64,000 nucleotides of DNA, taken from Methylocapsa sp. S129. Its GTDB lineage: Bacteria > Pseudomonadota > Alphaproteobacteria > Rhizobiales > Beijerinckiaceae. A model generated the notes under the pieces. It saw only the letters and a program-made list of their open reading frames with translations, was not told where the DNA came from and searched no databases. The position numbers and the translations under genes were made by a program. Of this stretch, positions 48,719 through 57,860 are shown one piece after another; positions within the stretch are counted from its first letter, which is position 1; each line of letters begins with the position of its first letter. The stretch lies in NCBI RefSeq assembly GCF_009765995.1, contig NZ_LMUI01000047.1, positions 62,001 to 126,000 of the forward strand, in the 5' to 3' direction.

Positions 48719-49071
48719 GGAAGTTCCTGTTTCGTGACGACCCGGGCATGGGCAGCTCCCATCTCGGGCTTGAAGCGTCAATGAACCGGTCGATCCCAAC
48801 CTCCGAAGAGCCTTAGGCTTGACCGTCGCTCGCGTCCCCTCCTGCAATCATGCGCTCAGGCCTCACGCGACTCAACGCTTAATCGAATCAACGCAAGAAA
48901 TTACGCCAAAACGATCCTCACCAAGATGGCGGTGGACGGCTAGCGTTTCAAGGACTCTCCCGAGCGTGTCCTCAGGATTAAGGCGGTTCAAACGAATACG
49001 ACGCAGGTTCCTGTGCAGAACCTGCGTCGCATGAAAGAGCGGAAGCGCCATCTCTTGGGTTTTGGGCCGGT
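48719..49071. other. lon-clpX intergenic region with hairpin
   Basis: This 353-base gap has no gene. A perfect 12-bp stem, CGACGCAGGTTC/GAACCTGCGTCG (48999-49010 with 49018-49029), lies about 43 bases beyond the clpX stop and may end that transcript, though it has no T-run. The lon promoter should lie in 48719-48990; I see no clear heat-shock consensus. Confidence 0.5.
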
Positions 49072-50325
49072 TTAGCCGGCTTTTTCGGCGCGTTCGGAAT
49101 AGATGTAGAGCGGACGCGCCTTGCCATCGACCACTTCGGGGCCGATCACCACCTGCTCGACGCTGTCGAGGCCCGGCAGGTCAAACATGGTGTCGAGCAG
49201 GATGCCCTCCATGATCGAGCGCAGGCCGCGCGCGCCGGTGCGCCGTTCGATCGCCTTTTTGGCGACGACGTTCAGCGCCTCGTCCTGGAACGTCAAATCG
49301 GTGTTCTCCATTTCGAACAGCCGCTGATATTGTTTGACCAAAGCGTTTTTCGGCTCGGTCAGAATCTTCTTGAGCGCCTCTTCGTCGAGATCCTCGAGCG
49401 TGGCGATCACCGGCAAGCGGCCGACGAACTCGGGAATCAGACCGAACTTGAGCAGATCTTCAGGCTCGACATGCCGGAAAACCTCGCCGGTGCGCCGATC
49501 GTCGGGCGATTGCACCTTGGCGCTAAAGCCGATCGACGTGCCTTTGCCGCGCGCCGAAATGATGCGCTCCAACCCTGCGAAGGCGCCGCCGCAGATGAAC
49601 AGAATATTGGTGGTGTCGACCTGCAGGAATTCCTGCTGCGGATGCTTGCGTCCGCCCTGCGGGGGAACGCTGGCGACCGTGCCTTCCATGATTTTCAATA
49701 GGGCCTGCTGGACGCCCTCGCCCGATACGTCGCGTGTGATCGACGGATTGTCGGACTTGCGGCTGATCTTGTCGATTTCGTCGATATAGACAATGCCGCG
49801 TTGCGCGCGCTCGACATTATAGTCGGACGCCTGCAGCAGTTTGAGAATGATGTTCTCGACATCCTCGCCGACATAGCCCGCTTCCGTGAGCGTCGTCGCA
49901 TCGGCCATCGTGAAGGGCACGTCGAGGATGCGCGCCAGCGTCTGCGCGAGCAAAGTCTTGCCCGAACCAGTCGGACCGATCAGCAGGATGTTCGACTTGG
50001 CCAGCTCCACATCGCTGTGCTTGGTGGCGTGATTGAGGCGCTTGTAATGGTTGTGGACCGCGACCGAAAGCACCCGCTTGGCTTGCGGCTGGCCGATGAC
50101 ATAGTCGTCGAGCACCTTGCAGATCTCGCGCGGCGTCGGGATGCCGTCCTTGCTCTTGACGAGGGAGGTCTTGCTCTCCTCGCGGATGATGTCCATGCAT
50201 AGTTCGACGCATTCGTCGCAGATGAACACCGTCGGCCCGGCGATGAGCTTGCGCACCTCATGCTGGCTCTTGCCGCAGAATGAGCAATAGAGTGTGTTCT
50301 TGGCGTCGCCTTCGGCCTTGGCCAT
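49072..50325 (-). CDS. clpX: ATP-dependent Clp protease ATP-binding subunit ClpX
   Basis: This 417-residue AAA+ unfoldase has an N-terminal zinc finger ([30 protein letters not shown]), Walker A GPTGSGKT, Walker [10 protein letters not shown], and the pore and IGF-type loops that contact ClpP. I start at 50325 (GGAG six bases upstream) rather than the Met four codons earlier, where GGAGGT would touch the ATG. It lies about 310 bases after clpP and probably has its own promoter. Confidence 0.96.
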   Translation of the reverse strand: MAKAEGDAKNTLYCSFCGKSQHEVRKLIAGPTVFICDECVELCMDIIREESKTSLVKSKDGIPTPREICKVLDDYVIGQPQAKRVLSVAVHNHYKRLNHATKHSDVELAKSNILLIGPTGSGKTLLAQTLARILDVPFTMADATTLTEAGYVGEDVENIILKLLQASDYNVERAQRGIVYIDEIDKISRKSDNPSITRDVSGEGVQQALLKIMEGTVASVPPQGGRKHPQQEFLQVDTTNILFICGGAFAGLERIISARGKGTSIGFSAKVQSPDDRRTGEVFRHVEPEDLLKFGLIPEFVGRLPVIATLEDLDEEALKKILTEPKNALVKQYQRLFEMENTDLTFQDEALNVVAKKAIERRTGARGLRSIMEGILLDTMFDLPGLDSVEQVVIGPEVVDGKARPLYIYSERAEKAG

Positions 50326-50635
50326 TTTCTTCTCCATACCTCCGCTTATGTCTTACGGTTCAGCGGACGCCCAATATGACAATTTAAATGCAGCATCCTA
50401 ACAAAGCGTAGCGATCGAGTTCTTCCCGCGACGATGTCGGCGCTTATTCTCTCCGCGACGCATGGCGCGAATAAGGATGCAACCACGATAAGCACAAGCA
50501 AATCAAGTGCTGCGCCGCAACAGCGCCGCGCCGGTTCTCAACGCCGGGCGCAACAGTGGCGCAAACCACACGAACGCCCGACGCAGAACACTTAATGCAA
50601 CACTCAAAGACCTGTATCTAATCTATTGATTAAGG
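50326..50635. other. clpP-clpX intergenic region
   Basis: There is no gene, RNA or clear terminator in these 310 bases. The part near the clpP stop is AT-rich (50590-50635). The clpX promoter is expected here. Confidence 0.5.
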
Positions 50636-51271
50636 CTAAGTTTTAGCCTCTTCAACTTCGTCGGACCGCTTCGTCACGACCTGATCGACGATGCCAAAGG
50701 ACTTGGCTTCCTCCGCCGACATAAAATGATCGCGATCCAGGGTCTTGTCGATCGTGTCGTAATCGCGCCCGGTGTGATTGACATAGATTTCATTCAGCCG
50801 GCGCTTGATTTTGAGGATGTCCTCGGCATGGCGCTGGATGTCGGACGCCTGTCCCTGGAAGCCGCCCGAGGGCTGGTGGACCATGATTCGGGCGTTGGGC
50901 AAGGAATAACGCATGCCTTTCTCGCCGGCGCATAGCAAGAGCGAGCCCATCGACGCCGCCTGGCCGATGCACATCGTCGACACCTTCGGGCGAATGAATT
51001 GCATCGTGTCGTAGATCGACAGGCCCGAGGTGACGACGCCGCCCGGCGAATTGATATAGAGCGCGATCTCCTTCTTGGGATTGTCCGCTTCGAGAAACAG
51101 CAATTGCGCGACAACCAGCGAGGCAGAACCGTCGTCGACCGGCCCGACCATGAAGATGATCCGCTCGCGCAGCAGGCGTGAGAAAATATCGAACGACCGT
51201 TCGCCGCGAGCCGATTGCTCAATGACGATCGGCACCAGATTGTTGGTATAGTAATCGACCAGGTCGCGCAT
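50636..51271 (-). CDS. clpP: ATP-dependent Clp protease proteolytic subunit ClpP
   Basis: The 211-residue peptidase has the catalytic triad visible as Ser107 (GQAASMGS), His132 (MVHQPSGG) and Asp181 (LDRDHFMS). It assembles into tetradecamers with ClpX. The C-terminal extension ([13 protein letters not shown]) is slightly longer than in E. coli. It follows tig after 241 bases, in the order tig-clpP-clpX-lon conserved in Proteobacteria. Confidence 0.97.
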   Translation of the reverse strand: MRDLVDYYTNNLVPIVIEQSARGERSFDIFSRLLRERIIFMVGPVDDGSASLVVAQLLFLEADNPKKEIALYINSPGGVVTSGLSIYDTMQFIRPKVSTMCIGQAASMGSLLLCAGEKGMRYSLPNARIMVHQPSGGFQGQASDIQRHAEDILKIKRRLNEIYVNHTGRDYDTIDKTLDRDHFMSAEEAKSFGIVDQVVTKRSDEVEEAKT

Positions 51272-51512
51272 GGATCTCGCTTTCAGGGGGAATCAGGCGT
51301 CGCCGCCGAACGCAACATAGTGGCGATGCGAGACTTGTTAAAGGGCCAAGGCGGCGACGTGTTGCGGGCCGAGGCGACCAACGTGCGCTGCGTCAGTCGC
51401 GCCGCGAAGGGTCGCCGGCGGGCACGATTTCAAGCAGGAGGGTGCGAGGCGCCATCGCGCCGCGCGCTTTGTTCGCCAGCCGCGAACCGATCATCGACGC
51501 CGACAGGTTCGC

Positions 51513-52877
51513 TCACTTGGCCGGGAGCGTCTCGTCGTCATCGGCCTTCATCAGCTCTTCGCGCGTCATCTTGCGCTCGCCCACTTTGGCCAGCGTCAGA
51601 ATATGGTCGACGACCTTTTCCTCGTAGATCGGCGCGCGCAATTCAGCCAGGGCCTGCGCATTCTTGCGGTAATAGTCCCAGATCTGCTTTTCCTGGCCGG
51701 GATAGGCGCGCGCCCTGGCGATCAGCGCGCTGGTGACTTCCTCATCCGTGACTTTAACTTCCGCCTTGGAGCCGACTTCCGCCAGCAGCAGCCCGAGGCG
51801 CACGCGCCGCTCGGCGATGCGGCGGTAATCCGCCCGCGCCGCTTCTTCGGTCGTATTCTCATCGGCGAAACCGCGGCCGGACGCCTTCTGCTCCTGCTCG
51901 ACCTGGCGCCAGATCGAGTCGAATTCCTGTGAGACGAGCCCTTCGGGAAGCTCGAAGGAATAGCGATTATCCAGATTGTCAAGCAACTGGCGCTTGAGCT
52001 TTTCGCGCGAAGCCTTTGAATATTCGTTGCTAATATTCTCCCGGATCATTTCTTTGAGCTTGTCGAGGCTCTCGAAATTCAGGCTCTTGGCGAATTCGTC
52101 GTCGATCGTAAAAGCCTCGGGCGCGGCGATCGCTTTGACCGTCACGTCGAAAGCGGCCTTCTGGCCCGCCAGCGCGCGATTGACATAGGCTTCGGGGAAA
52201 GTGGCCTCGACGGCGCGCCGTTCGCCGGCGGCGACCCCGACGAGCTGTTCTTCAAAGCCGGGAATGAAGGTGTTGGAGCCGAGAATCACCTCGATATTCT
52301 CGCTCGTCCCGCCTTCGAACGCCTCGCCCGCGATTGTGCCAACGAAATCGACCGTGACGCGGTCGCCGTTTTCGGCCTTGGCGCCTTCGGGCCTATCGGC
52401 ATAGGTGCGGCGATTGTCGGCGAAGCGCTCCAGCGCCTGGTCGACATCCGATTCCTGCACCTCGACCACCGGACGCTCGAGCGAGACGTCGTCGAACGCG
52501 CCGACGTCGAACTTCGGCAGCACTTCCAGCGCGACCGTGAAATTGAGATCGCCGCGCGCTTCCAGCGCCGCCTCGATGGACGCCTGATCGGTCGGCAATT
52601 CCACCTTCGGCTCCTGGGCGAGGCGCAGACCATTGTCGTCGACGATCTGCTTGTTGGCCTCGGTGATCGCCTCCTGCACGACATCGGCCATCACGGAGCG
52701 ACCGTAGACGCGCTTCAGATGCGCCACGGGAACCTTGCCCGGACGGAAGCCATTGATCTTGATCTTGTTTTTCATGTCGGCAAGCTGGCCGTCAAGGCGC
52801 GCGGCAAGGTCGGTCGCCGACAAATTGATGCTGTATTCGCGCTTAAGCCCCTGCGAAAGCGTCTCGGTCACTTGCAT
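51513..52877 (-). CDS. tig: Trigger factor
   Basis: This 454-residue ribosome-associated chaperone and peptidyl-prolyl isomerase has the ribosome-binding motif GFRPGKVP in the N-terminal domain. A central FKBP-like domain follows (NGDRVTVDFVGTIAGEAFEGG, IPGFEEQLVGVAAGE), then a helical C-terminal domain. The start at 52877 (MQVTETLSQGLKREY) matches the family; the frame runs open 22 codons further without support. It lies just downstream of tRNA-Leu. Confidence 0.96.
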   Translation of the reverse strand: MQVTETLSQGLKREYSINLSATDLAARLDGQLADMKNKIKINGFRPGKVPVAHLKRVYGRSVMADVVQEAITEANKQIVDDNGLRLAQEPKVELPTDQASIEAALEARGDLNFTVALEVLPKFDVGAFDDVSLERPVVEVQESDVDQALERFADNRRTYADRPEGAKAENGDRVTVDFVGTIAGEAFEGGTSENIEVILGSNTFIPGFEEQLVGVAAGERRAVEATFPEAYVNRALAGQKAAFDVTVKAIAAPEAFTIDDEFAKSLNFESLDKLKEMIRENISNEYSKASREKLKRQLLDNLDNRYSFELPEGLVSQEFDSIWRQVEQEQKASGRGFADENTTEEAARADYRRIAERRVRLGLLLAEVGSKAEVKVTDEEVTSALIARARAYPGQEKQIWDYYRKNAQALAELRAPIYEEKVVDHILTLAKVGERKMTREELMKADDDETLPAK

Positions 52878-52989
52878 GTCAAACCCGCCCTGTAAAAAAC
52901 CAAAAACCTTCGACTTCCCGCAGCGCGGGCGGCCGAAGCCCAAAAACCCAATCGGCGCCGACGGACGGCCGAAAGCCTCGCATCGATTA

Positions 52990-53074
52990 TGGTGCGGGCG
53001 GAGGGACTCGAACCCCCACGACTTTCATCACCGGAACCTAAATCCGGCGCGTCTACCAATTCCGCCACGCCCGC
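52990..53074 (-). tRNA. tRNA-Leu (TAG)
   Basis: This 85-base class II tRNA on the minus strand has acceptor GCGGGCG/CGCCCGC, anticodon loop with TAG between CGGAT and TCCG stems, a long variable arm, T-loop TTCGAGT, discriminator A and encoded CCA (52990-52992). Confidence 0.94.
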
Positions 53075-53192
53075 ATCAAGGCGCCTCGCGTGGGAGAACC
53101 CGCCGCTTTGGGCGCCGTCTATAGCATCTTGGGCCGCCCGCGCCAGAAAAAAACGAAGGAAGCGGCCGGCTTGGATTTGCGGCGGAAACCGG

Positions 53193-53357
53193 CTAGTCCC
53201 GGATCAGCACGGCGATCGCGACGGTGAACAATCCGCCCGCCATCAGAATCGCAGGCGCCGCCTCATGGGACTGAGCCATCAGGGATCGCCACGGCCCGAA
53301 CCATAGATAAAGGGCCAGCCCCGCGGCGAAGCATGCGAAAGCGACGATCTTGCTCAC
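53193..53357 (-). CDS. Two-helix membrane micro-protein
   Basis: This 54-residue protein starts with GTG (GGAGAGG five bases upstream). Two membrane helices are predicted: KIVAFACFAAGLALYLWFG and PAILMAGGLFTVAIAVLI, joined by a short polar loop. Both strand order and ribosome site support translation. I do not recognise it. It is divergent from the cupredoxin-like gene at 53502. Confidence 0.55.
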   Translation of the reverse strand: MSKIVAFACFAAGLALYLWFGPWRSLMAQSHEAAPAILMAGGLFTVAIAVLIRD

Positions 53358-53501
53358 AAACGCCTCTCCAACGCGCCACCTTCGCTTCGGACGCCGACGC
53401 GACAGGGGCCCTGACGCGACGCAAGGTCCGCGCCGCGTGAAGTGGATCGAAATGGGACAGAGCGGTGGCGGGATCGGCGCGCCGCGACGGAGGGACGAGC
53501 C

Positions 53502-54887
53502 GTGAATCGCGACCGCCGTCTGATATTGCGCACGGGCGTTTCGGCGGCGCTTTGGGCGGCGTTCGGCGAGGGCGCCCCCGCGCAGCCTGCCCCCGCGCGC
53601 GTCGCGGCGGACGGCTTCCGGCTCCTTGAGGCGGGGCCGGCGCATGCGCAGCTTCTCGCCGCCCCCGCCCCGGCCGTCCCCGCGCTCGGTTATGACAGCG
53701 CGACGCCCGGGCCGCTGCTGCGGCTGCGCAAGGGCGAGGAACTGAAAGTCAGACTGACCAACAAACTCGCCGAGCCGACCAGCCTCTGCTGGCCCGGCCT
53801 GCGGATCGCCAATGCGATGGCCGGCATAGGCGGCCTGACGCAACCCGCCGTGTCACCCGGCGCCAGTTTCGATTATCGCTTCACGCCGCCCGATTCCGGC
53901 TTCAACCTCTATCGCCCGCACGCCGGCGCGGCGACGGCGGGCCAGATCGGGCGCGGGCTCTATGGGCCGCTCATCGTCGATGAGGTTGCGCCGCCGGCGC
54001 GTGATCTTGAAGCGATCGTCGCCCTCGCGGACTGGAGCCTCGATGCGCAGGGTCAGGCGCGCGACGATTTCTCCGATCCCGTCGCGGCGCATGGCGCGGG
54101 CCATCTGGGCGCCCTGCTCGCCGCCAATAATGGCGCGACGCCGCTCACGCTGAATGCGGCGCCGGGCGCCCGCATGCGTCTGCGCCTCGCCAATGCGGCC
54201 AATGCGCGGATCATGGTCATCGGCGTCGAGGGTGTGAAGCCGCTCATTATCGCGCTCGACGGCCAACCGGCCGAAGCCTTCGAGCCCTTGCACAACAATT
54301 TCCCGATCGGGCCGGGGGCGCGCTTCGACATGATGTTCGACATGCCGCGCGACGGGAAGCCGGTGCGTTTCGTGCTGCTGGGCGGCGGCGCGGCGGCGAT
54401 CGCCGGCGAGACCGATCGTCCGCTGATCGTCTTCACGGCGACCGGCGATCCTCTCGCGCAGCGCCCGCCCCTCGCAGGCCTCGACGCCAATCCCCTATTG
54501 CCCATCGAAATCGACCTGCAGCGCGCCAAGCGGGTCGACATGACAATCGCCGGCGGCGGGAGCGTTCCCTTTTCGCTCAATGGCGCGACGGCGCGCGATT
54601 GGCCCGCCAAACCATTATTCTCGGTGGCGCGCGGCGCGCCCGTCACGCTGGGGATCGTCAACAACACCGCCGTCACGCAGGCCATTCGCGTCTACGATCA
54701 TTTCATGCGCCTGCTGCATGGGATGGACGACGGCTGGGAGCCTTATTGGCGCGACAGCGTGCTGATCGCGCCTGGCAAGACGAGCCATGTCGCCTTTGTC
54801 GCCGACAATCCCGGCCATTGGCCCATCGAATCGGCGATCCCCGAACATCAGGCGGCGGGAGTGATGACGATGTTCGCGGTGGGTTAG
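53502..54887 (+). CDS. Multicopper-oxidase-fold protein lacking copper ligands
   Basis: This 461-residue protein follows the three-cupredoxin layout of multicopper oxidases. The start region RDRRLILRTG looks like a Tat signal. GLYGPLIV, WRDSVLIAPGKTSHVAFVADNPGHW and EHQAAGVMTMFAV are family segments. The copper positions are largely changed: CWPGLR in place of HWHGLR, YRPHAG in place of the HxH, and PIESAIPEHQ in place of HCHxxxH. It is probably a copper-free member, comparable to FtsP/SufI, acting in the periplasm. GTG start with GGAGGG seven bases upstream. Confidence 0.8.
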   Translation: MNRDRRLILRTGVSAALWAAFGEGAPAQPAPARVAADGFRLLEAGPAHAQLLAAPAPAVPALGYDSATPGPLLRLRKGEELKVRLTNKLAEPTSLCWPGLRIANAMAGIGGLTQPAVSPGASFDYRFTPPDSGFNLYRPHAGAATAGQIGRGLYGPLIVDEVAPPARDLEAIVALADWSLDAQGQARDDFSDPVAAHGAGHLGALLAANNGATPLTLNAAPGARMRLRLANAANARIMVIGVEGVKPLIIALDGQPAEAFEPLHNNFPIGPGARFDMMFDMPRDGKPVRFVLLGGGAAAIAGETDRPLIVFTATGDPLAQRPPLAGLDANPLLPIEIDLQRAKRVDMTIAGGGSVPFSLNGATARDWPAKPLFSVARGAPVTLGIVNNTAVTQAIRVYDHFMRLLHGMDDGWEPYWRDSVLIAPGKTSHVAFVADNPGHWPIESAIPEHQAAGVMTMFAVG

Positions 54888-54903
54888 GTAGGACGGGCAG
54901 CGC

Positions 54904-55003
54904 ACCGCCCCACCCCTGGCCCCTCCCCGTAAGAACGGGGAGGGGAAATCTGGGCGCCTCCCCTCCCCGCGTTTGCGGGGAGGGGCCGGGGGTGGGGCGG
55001 CGG
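54904..55003. repeat. Palindromic repeat, copy 1
   Basis: This roughly 100-base unit is made of two GC-rich hairpins: CCCCTCCCCGT with ACGGGGAGGGG, and CCCCTCCCCGC-GTTT-GCGGGGAGGGG. Outer arms CCGCCCCACCCC and GGGGTGGGGCGG-like are also complementary. A second copy in the same orientation begins at 55450, on the other side of the DUF559 gene. Confidence 0.8.
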
Positions 55004-55007
55004 CGCC

Positions 55008-55373
55008 TTACAGCTTTCCCTCGATCGCCGCCCGGATCGTCTCCAGCGCCTCATCGTCATCGCGCATCACTTGTGCGTTCGAGAAGCGCAGGACGCGCCA
55101 GCCCGCAGCTTGCAAAGACGCCGTTCGTTGCGCGTCATAGGCGAGCGCGCGGTCGGCGCCGTGCTGGTTCCCATCGACTTCGACGATCGTCTTGCTGGCG
55201 ACGCAGGCGAAATCGACAATCGCTCGGCCGATGACGACTTGCCGTCGAAAGTGCGTTCCGCTGAGCGCCAGCCGATGACGCAGCGCCCACCACAATCGAC
55301 GCTCCGGCTCCGTCATCTCCCGCCGCATCGCTTTGGCGCGCGCGCGCAATCGCGGATCTTCGTCTTCGCGCAT
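55008..55373 (-). CDS. DUF559 endonuclease-like protein
   Basis: This 121-residue protein of the DUF559 family is related in fold to Vsr/restriction-type endonucleases: RRLWWALRHRLALSGTHFRRQVVIG, AIVDFACVASKTIVEVDGNQH with the Asp/Glu-x-Asp metal pattern, and GWRVLRFSNAQVM. AGGA lies eight bases before 55373; a longer open frame to 55955 is an artefact of the flanking repeat. It is bracketed by two direct copies of a palindromic repeat, so the gene and repeats may have arrived together. Its role is unknown. Confidence 0.85.
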   Translation of the reverse strand: MREDEDPRLRARAKAMRREMTEPERRLWWALRHRLALSGTHFRRQVVIGRAIVDFACVASKTIVEVDGNQHGADRALAYDAQRTASLQAAGWRVLRFSNAQVMRDDDEALETIRAAIEGKL

Positions 55374-55449
55374 GGATCGTTCCTGCCTGGACGGGGATAA
55401 TATCGCGCTCGGCTTGCGCTCGAAAGCGCCCCACCCTTGGCCCCTCCAA

Positions 55450-55543
55450 ACCGCCCCACCCCTGGCCCCTCCCCGTTGCACGGGGAGGGGAAATCTTGGC
55501 GCCTCCCCTCCCCGCGTTTGCGGGGAGGGGCAGGGGGTGGGGG
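55450..55543. repeat. Palindromic repeat, copy 2
   Basis: Near-identical to the unit at 54904-55003 (same order of hairpins, few substitutions in the loops, for example TTGC for AAGA). A partial third copy (GCCCCACCCTTGGCCCCTCC, 55428-55447) abuts it. Confidence 0.8.
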
Positions 55544-55583
55544 CCGCGCATTTGGCGCGCGGCGGCTCGGTTGCTATAAGCTG

Positions 55584-56291
55584 ATGAGATCGACACCGAA
55601 GCCAGCGCTCATCGCGAGCCTCGCCGTCAGGGAGCATCGTTTGACCTATTGCGATTTTGAAGCGCTGGAGCAGACGCCGCTCCAACGCGATCCCTTTGAA
55701 TTCCTCGTCGTGCCCGATTTCATCAAGGCCGAAAAATTCGCCTCCGTCATCGCTGATTATCCCACCGTGCCGGGCCCAGGCTCGCATCCGCCCGCCGAGC
55801 TCGACATTCACGGCAAGTTCGAGGAGCTGATGGGCGAATTGCTCGGGCCAGAGTTCCGCGCCGCCGTCGAGCGCAAATTCGCCATCGATCTTGCGGGCCG
55901 CCCGACCATGTACACCGTGCGCGGCTTCGTGCGCGAGAAGGACGGCTCGATCCATACCGACTCGACCACCAAGATCATCACCGTGCTGCTCTATATGAAT
56001 GAGCGCTGGCAGGAGGACGCCGGGCGTCTGCGTCTGCTGCGCGGCCCCGACAATCTCGACGATTACGTCGCCGAAGTGCCGCCCTATGGCGGGACTTTGC
56101 TGATCTTTCGCCGCGCCGACAATTCATGGCACGGCCATAAGCCGACTTCGGGCCCCAGGCGCGCCATCCAGCTCAACTGGGTCACCACCCAGGACGTGGT
56201 CGACAGCGAGCAGCGCCGCCACCAGTTCTCCACCAAATTCAAGAAGTTCACGCGAATGTTCATTCCCGGTTCAGCAGCGGCGGGGCATTAA
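55584..56291 (+). CDS. 2-oxoglutarate/Fe(II)-dependent oxygenase family protein
   Basis: This 235-residue protein has a double-stranded beta-helix. The iron ligands are visible as His124 and Asp126 (SIHTDSTTK) and His183 (NSWHGHKP), and a likely 2-oxoglutarate-binding Arg is in GPRRAIQLNWV. It resembles small 2OG oxygenases of the 2OG-FeII_Oxy_3 group. The substrate is unknown. The start at 55584 directly follows repeat copy 2 and has no clear ribosome site, so the true start could be internal. Confidence 0.75.
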   Translation: MRSTPKPALIASLAVREHRLTYCDFEALEQTPLQRDPFEFLVVPDFIKAEKFASVIADYPTVPGPGSHPPAELDIHGKFEELMGELLGPEFRAAVERKFAIDLAGRPTMYTVRGFVREKDGSIHTDSTTKIITVLLYMNERWQEDAGRLRLLRGPDNLDDYVAEVPPYGGTLLIFRRADNSWHGHKPTSGPRRAIQLNWVTTQDVVDSEQRRHQFSTKFKKFTRMFIPGSAAAGH

Positions 56292-56375
56292 CGACTTCAC
56301 TGCGTACAATCGCGGCGGAGAATAGTGGCTCTAGCGCCGGCGGCGCCGAGCAAGGTAAACGTGGAGGGATTGGCT

Positions 56376-56927
56376 ATGTTGAATAGAACCATAGGGATTG
56401 CATTTTCGGTCGCCATTCTGGCCGGCGCTTTCGGCTTTGCGTCAACCAGCGCCGCCAACGCTGAAAGCGTGATGAAGATCTGTGGCGAACAATGGAAAGC
56501 CGCGAAGGCCGCGGGCACCACCGGCGGCAAGACCTGGCCTGAATTCCTCGCTCAATGCCGCACCGAACAGAAGAGCGGCGCGGCCCCGGCCGCAGCGCCG
56601 GCCCCCGCCGCGGCTCCTGCACCCGCTCCCGCCGCCGCGGCTCCCGCGCCGGCGCCCGCAGCCGCGGCTCCCGCCGCCGAAGCGGCGCCGATGAAGAAAA
56701 CCACCAGAGCCAAAGGCATGGCCGCCGCGCCGGGACAGTTTACGACCGATACGGAAGCCAAGGCCAAGTGCCCGTCCGACACCGTCGTCTGGGTGAACAC
56801 CAAGTCGAAGAAATATCATTACGCTAACGCCGCCGATTACGGGAAGACGAAGAGAGGCGCTTATATGTGCGAGGCCGACGCGACCGCCGCCGGAGCCGTC
56901 GCCGCCAAGAACGAGAAGCGTCCTTGA
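56376..56927 (+). CDS. Exported Ala/Pro-rich protein of unknown function
   Basis: The 183-residue protein has a signal peptide (IGIAFSVAILAGAFGFASTSAANA). A short PsiF-like segment follows (VMKICGEQWKAAKAAGTTGGKTWPEFLAQC), then an Ala/Pro repeat of about 40 residues and a C-terminal domain with two Cys (KCPSDTVVWVNTKSKKYHYANA ... AYMCEADA). GGAGGG precedes the ATG at 56376. The repeat is encoded by GCC/CCC-rich codons and produces long false frames on other strands. It is probably periplasmic or cell-surface linked. Confidence 0.75.
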   Translation: MLNRTIGIAFSVAILAGAFGFASTSAANAESVMKICGEQWKAAKAAGTTGGKTWPEFLAQCRTEQKSGAAPAAAPAPAAAPAPAPAAAAPAPAPAAAAPAAEAAPMKKTTRAKGMAAAPGQFTTDTEAKAKCPSDTVVWVNTKSKKYHYANAADYGKTKRGAYMCEADATAAGAVAAKNEKRP

Positions 56928-57027
56928 GACTGACCGGCGGCTGACGGCCTCAGCCGCCGCCGACCATGCGCCGCTCCATGGTTTGCAGGAGCGGCGCTCT
57001 CGCTACGCGTGATTATTGGGAGGATTC

Positions 57028-57687
57028 ATGCCTGCCAATTGCTGTCACCCCGTCGGCGCGCATAAGCGCCTGCGCCTGCCCGACACCTACGTGTCGAGCC
57101 TCATGCTCGACCGCGCGCTCAACGCCATCGCCCGCCGCGCCGGCGCGATCGACCGCAATCACGACATTCCCTATCTCGCCGGCTACAGCACGGACGGCAA
57201 GCGGATCTATATCGACCGTCATTTGCCGCCGAGCTTCCTCTACAAGGGCCGCAAGATCGAGGTCGACCGCTATCTCCTGCTGCATGAGGAGGTCGAAAAG
57301 ACGCTGATCGACCAGCTCGACCTGCATTATCAGCACGCCCACCAGATCGCGACGCGCGCCGAAGAGGCCGCCGTGCGCGCCGACGGCGTTTCATGGCGCG
57401 CCTACGACCGTTTCATGCAGCAATATGTCAAGGAAATGGGCGACGAGCGCCTGACCAAATTGCCTGGCGATCTCGACCTCAAGCCCTATCGCGACGAGCA
57501 TGATTACGACCTCATGCGCCGCATGAAGGGGGCGACCGAGGATATGGGCCATCCCCTATCGAAAGAAACCGCCCTCTCCCGCCGCCTCGCCAAAGCGCTG
57601 GGCACGCGCGCCGCGATCCTTGAAGCGGCGAAAGCGGCGAAGCCTGTTTCGGGGCGAGCGGGCAAGACGGGCGCTGGGCTGGTTTGA
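57028..57687 (+). CDS. Conserved-looking protein of unknown function
   Basis: The 219-residue soluble protein has GGAGG five bases before the ATG at 57028. Ordered segments include DTYVSSLMLDRALNAIARRAG, IPYLAGYSTDGKRIYIDRHLP, YLLLHEEVEKTLIDQLDLHYQHAHQIATRAEEAAV and a helical C-terminus (ALSRRLAKALGTRAAILEAAK). The HEEVE segment resembles a metal-binding helix but is not enough to call a peptidase. I do not recognise the family. Confidence 0.6.
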   Translation: MPANCCHPVGAHKRLRLPDTYVSSLMLDRALNAIARRAGAIDRNHDIPYLAGYSTDGKRIYIDRHLPPSFLYKGRKIEVDRYLLLHEEVEKTLIDQLDLHYQHAHQIATRAEEAAVRADGVSWRAYDRFMQQYVKEMGDERLTKLPGDLDLKPYRDEHDYDLMRRMKGATEDMGHPLSKETALSRRLAKALGTRAAILEAAKAAKPVSGRAGKTGAGLV

Positions 57688-57860
57688 GGCGGCGCGGCGC
57701 GCGCGGCGGCCGAGAACGGCCAAGGCAACATATTGAGGGCTTCTCACCGCTCATCAAGCGCCGCATGGTCGGAACATTCCGCAAACTGGTTCCAGGCGAA
57801 CCACCCTGATGGAGATGTAGCAGAATAGCGACCAACGGCGCCGCGTTCGAAAGGTGTATT

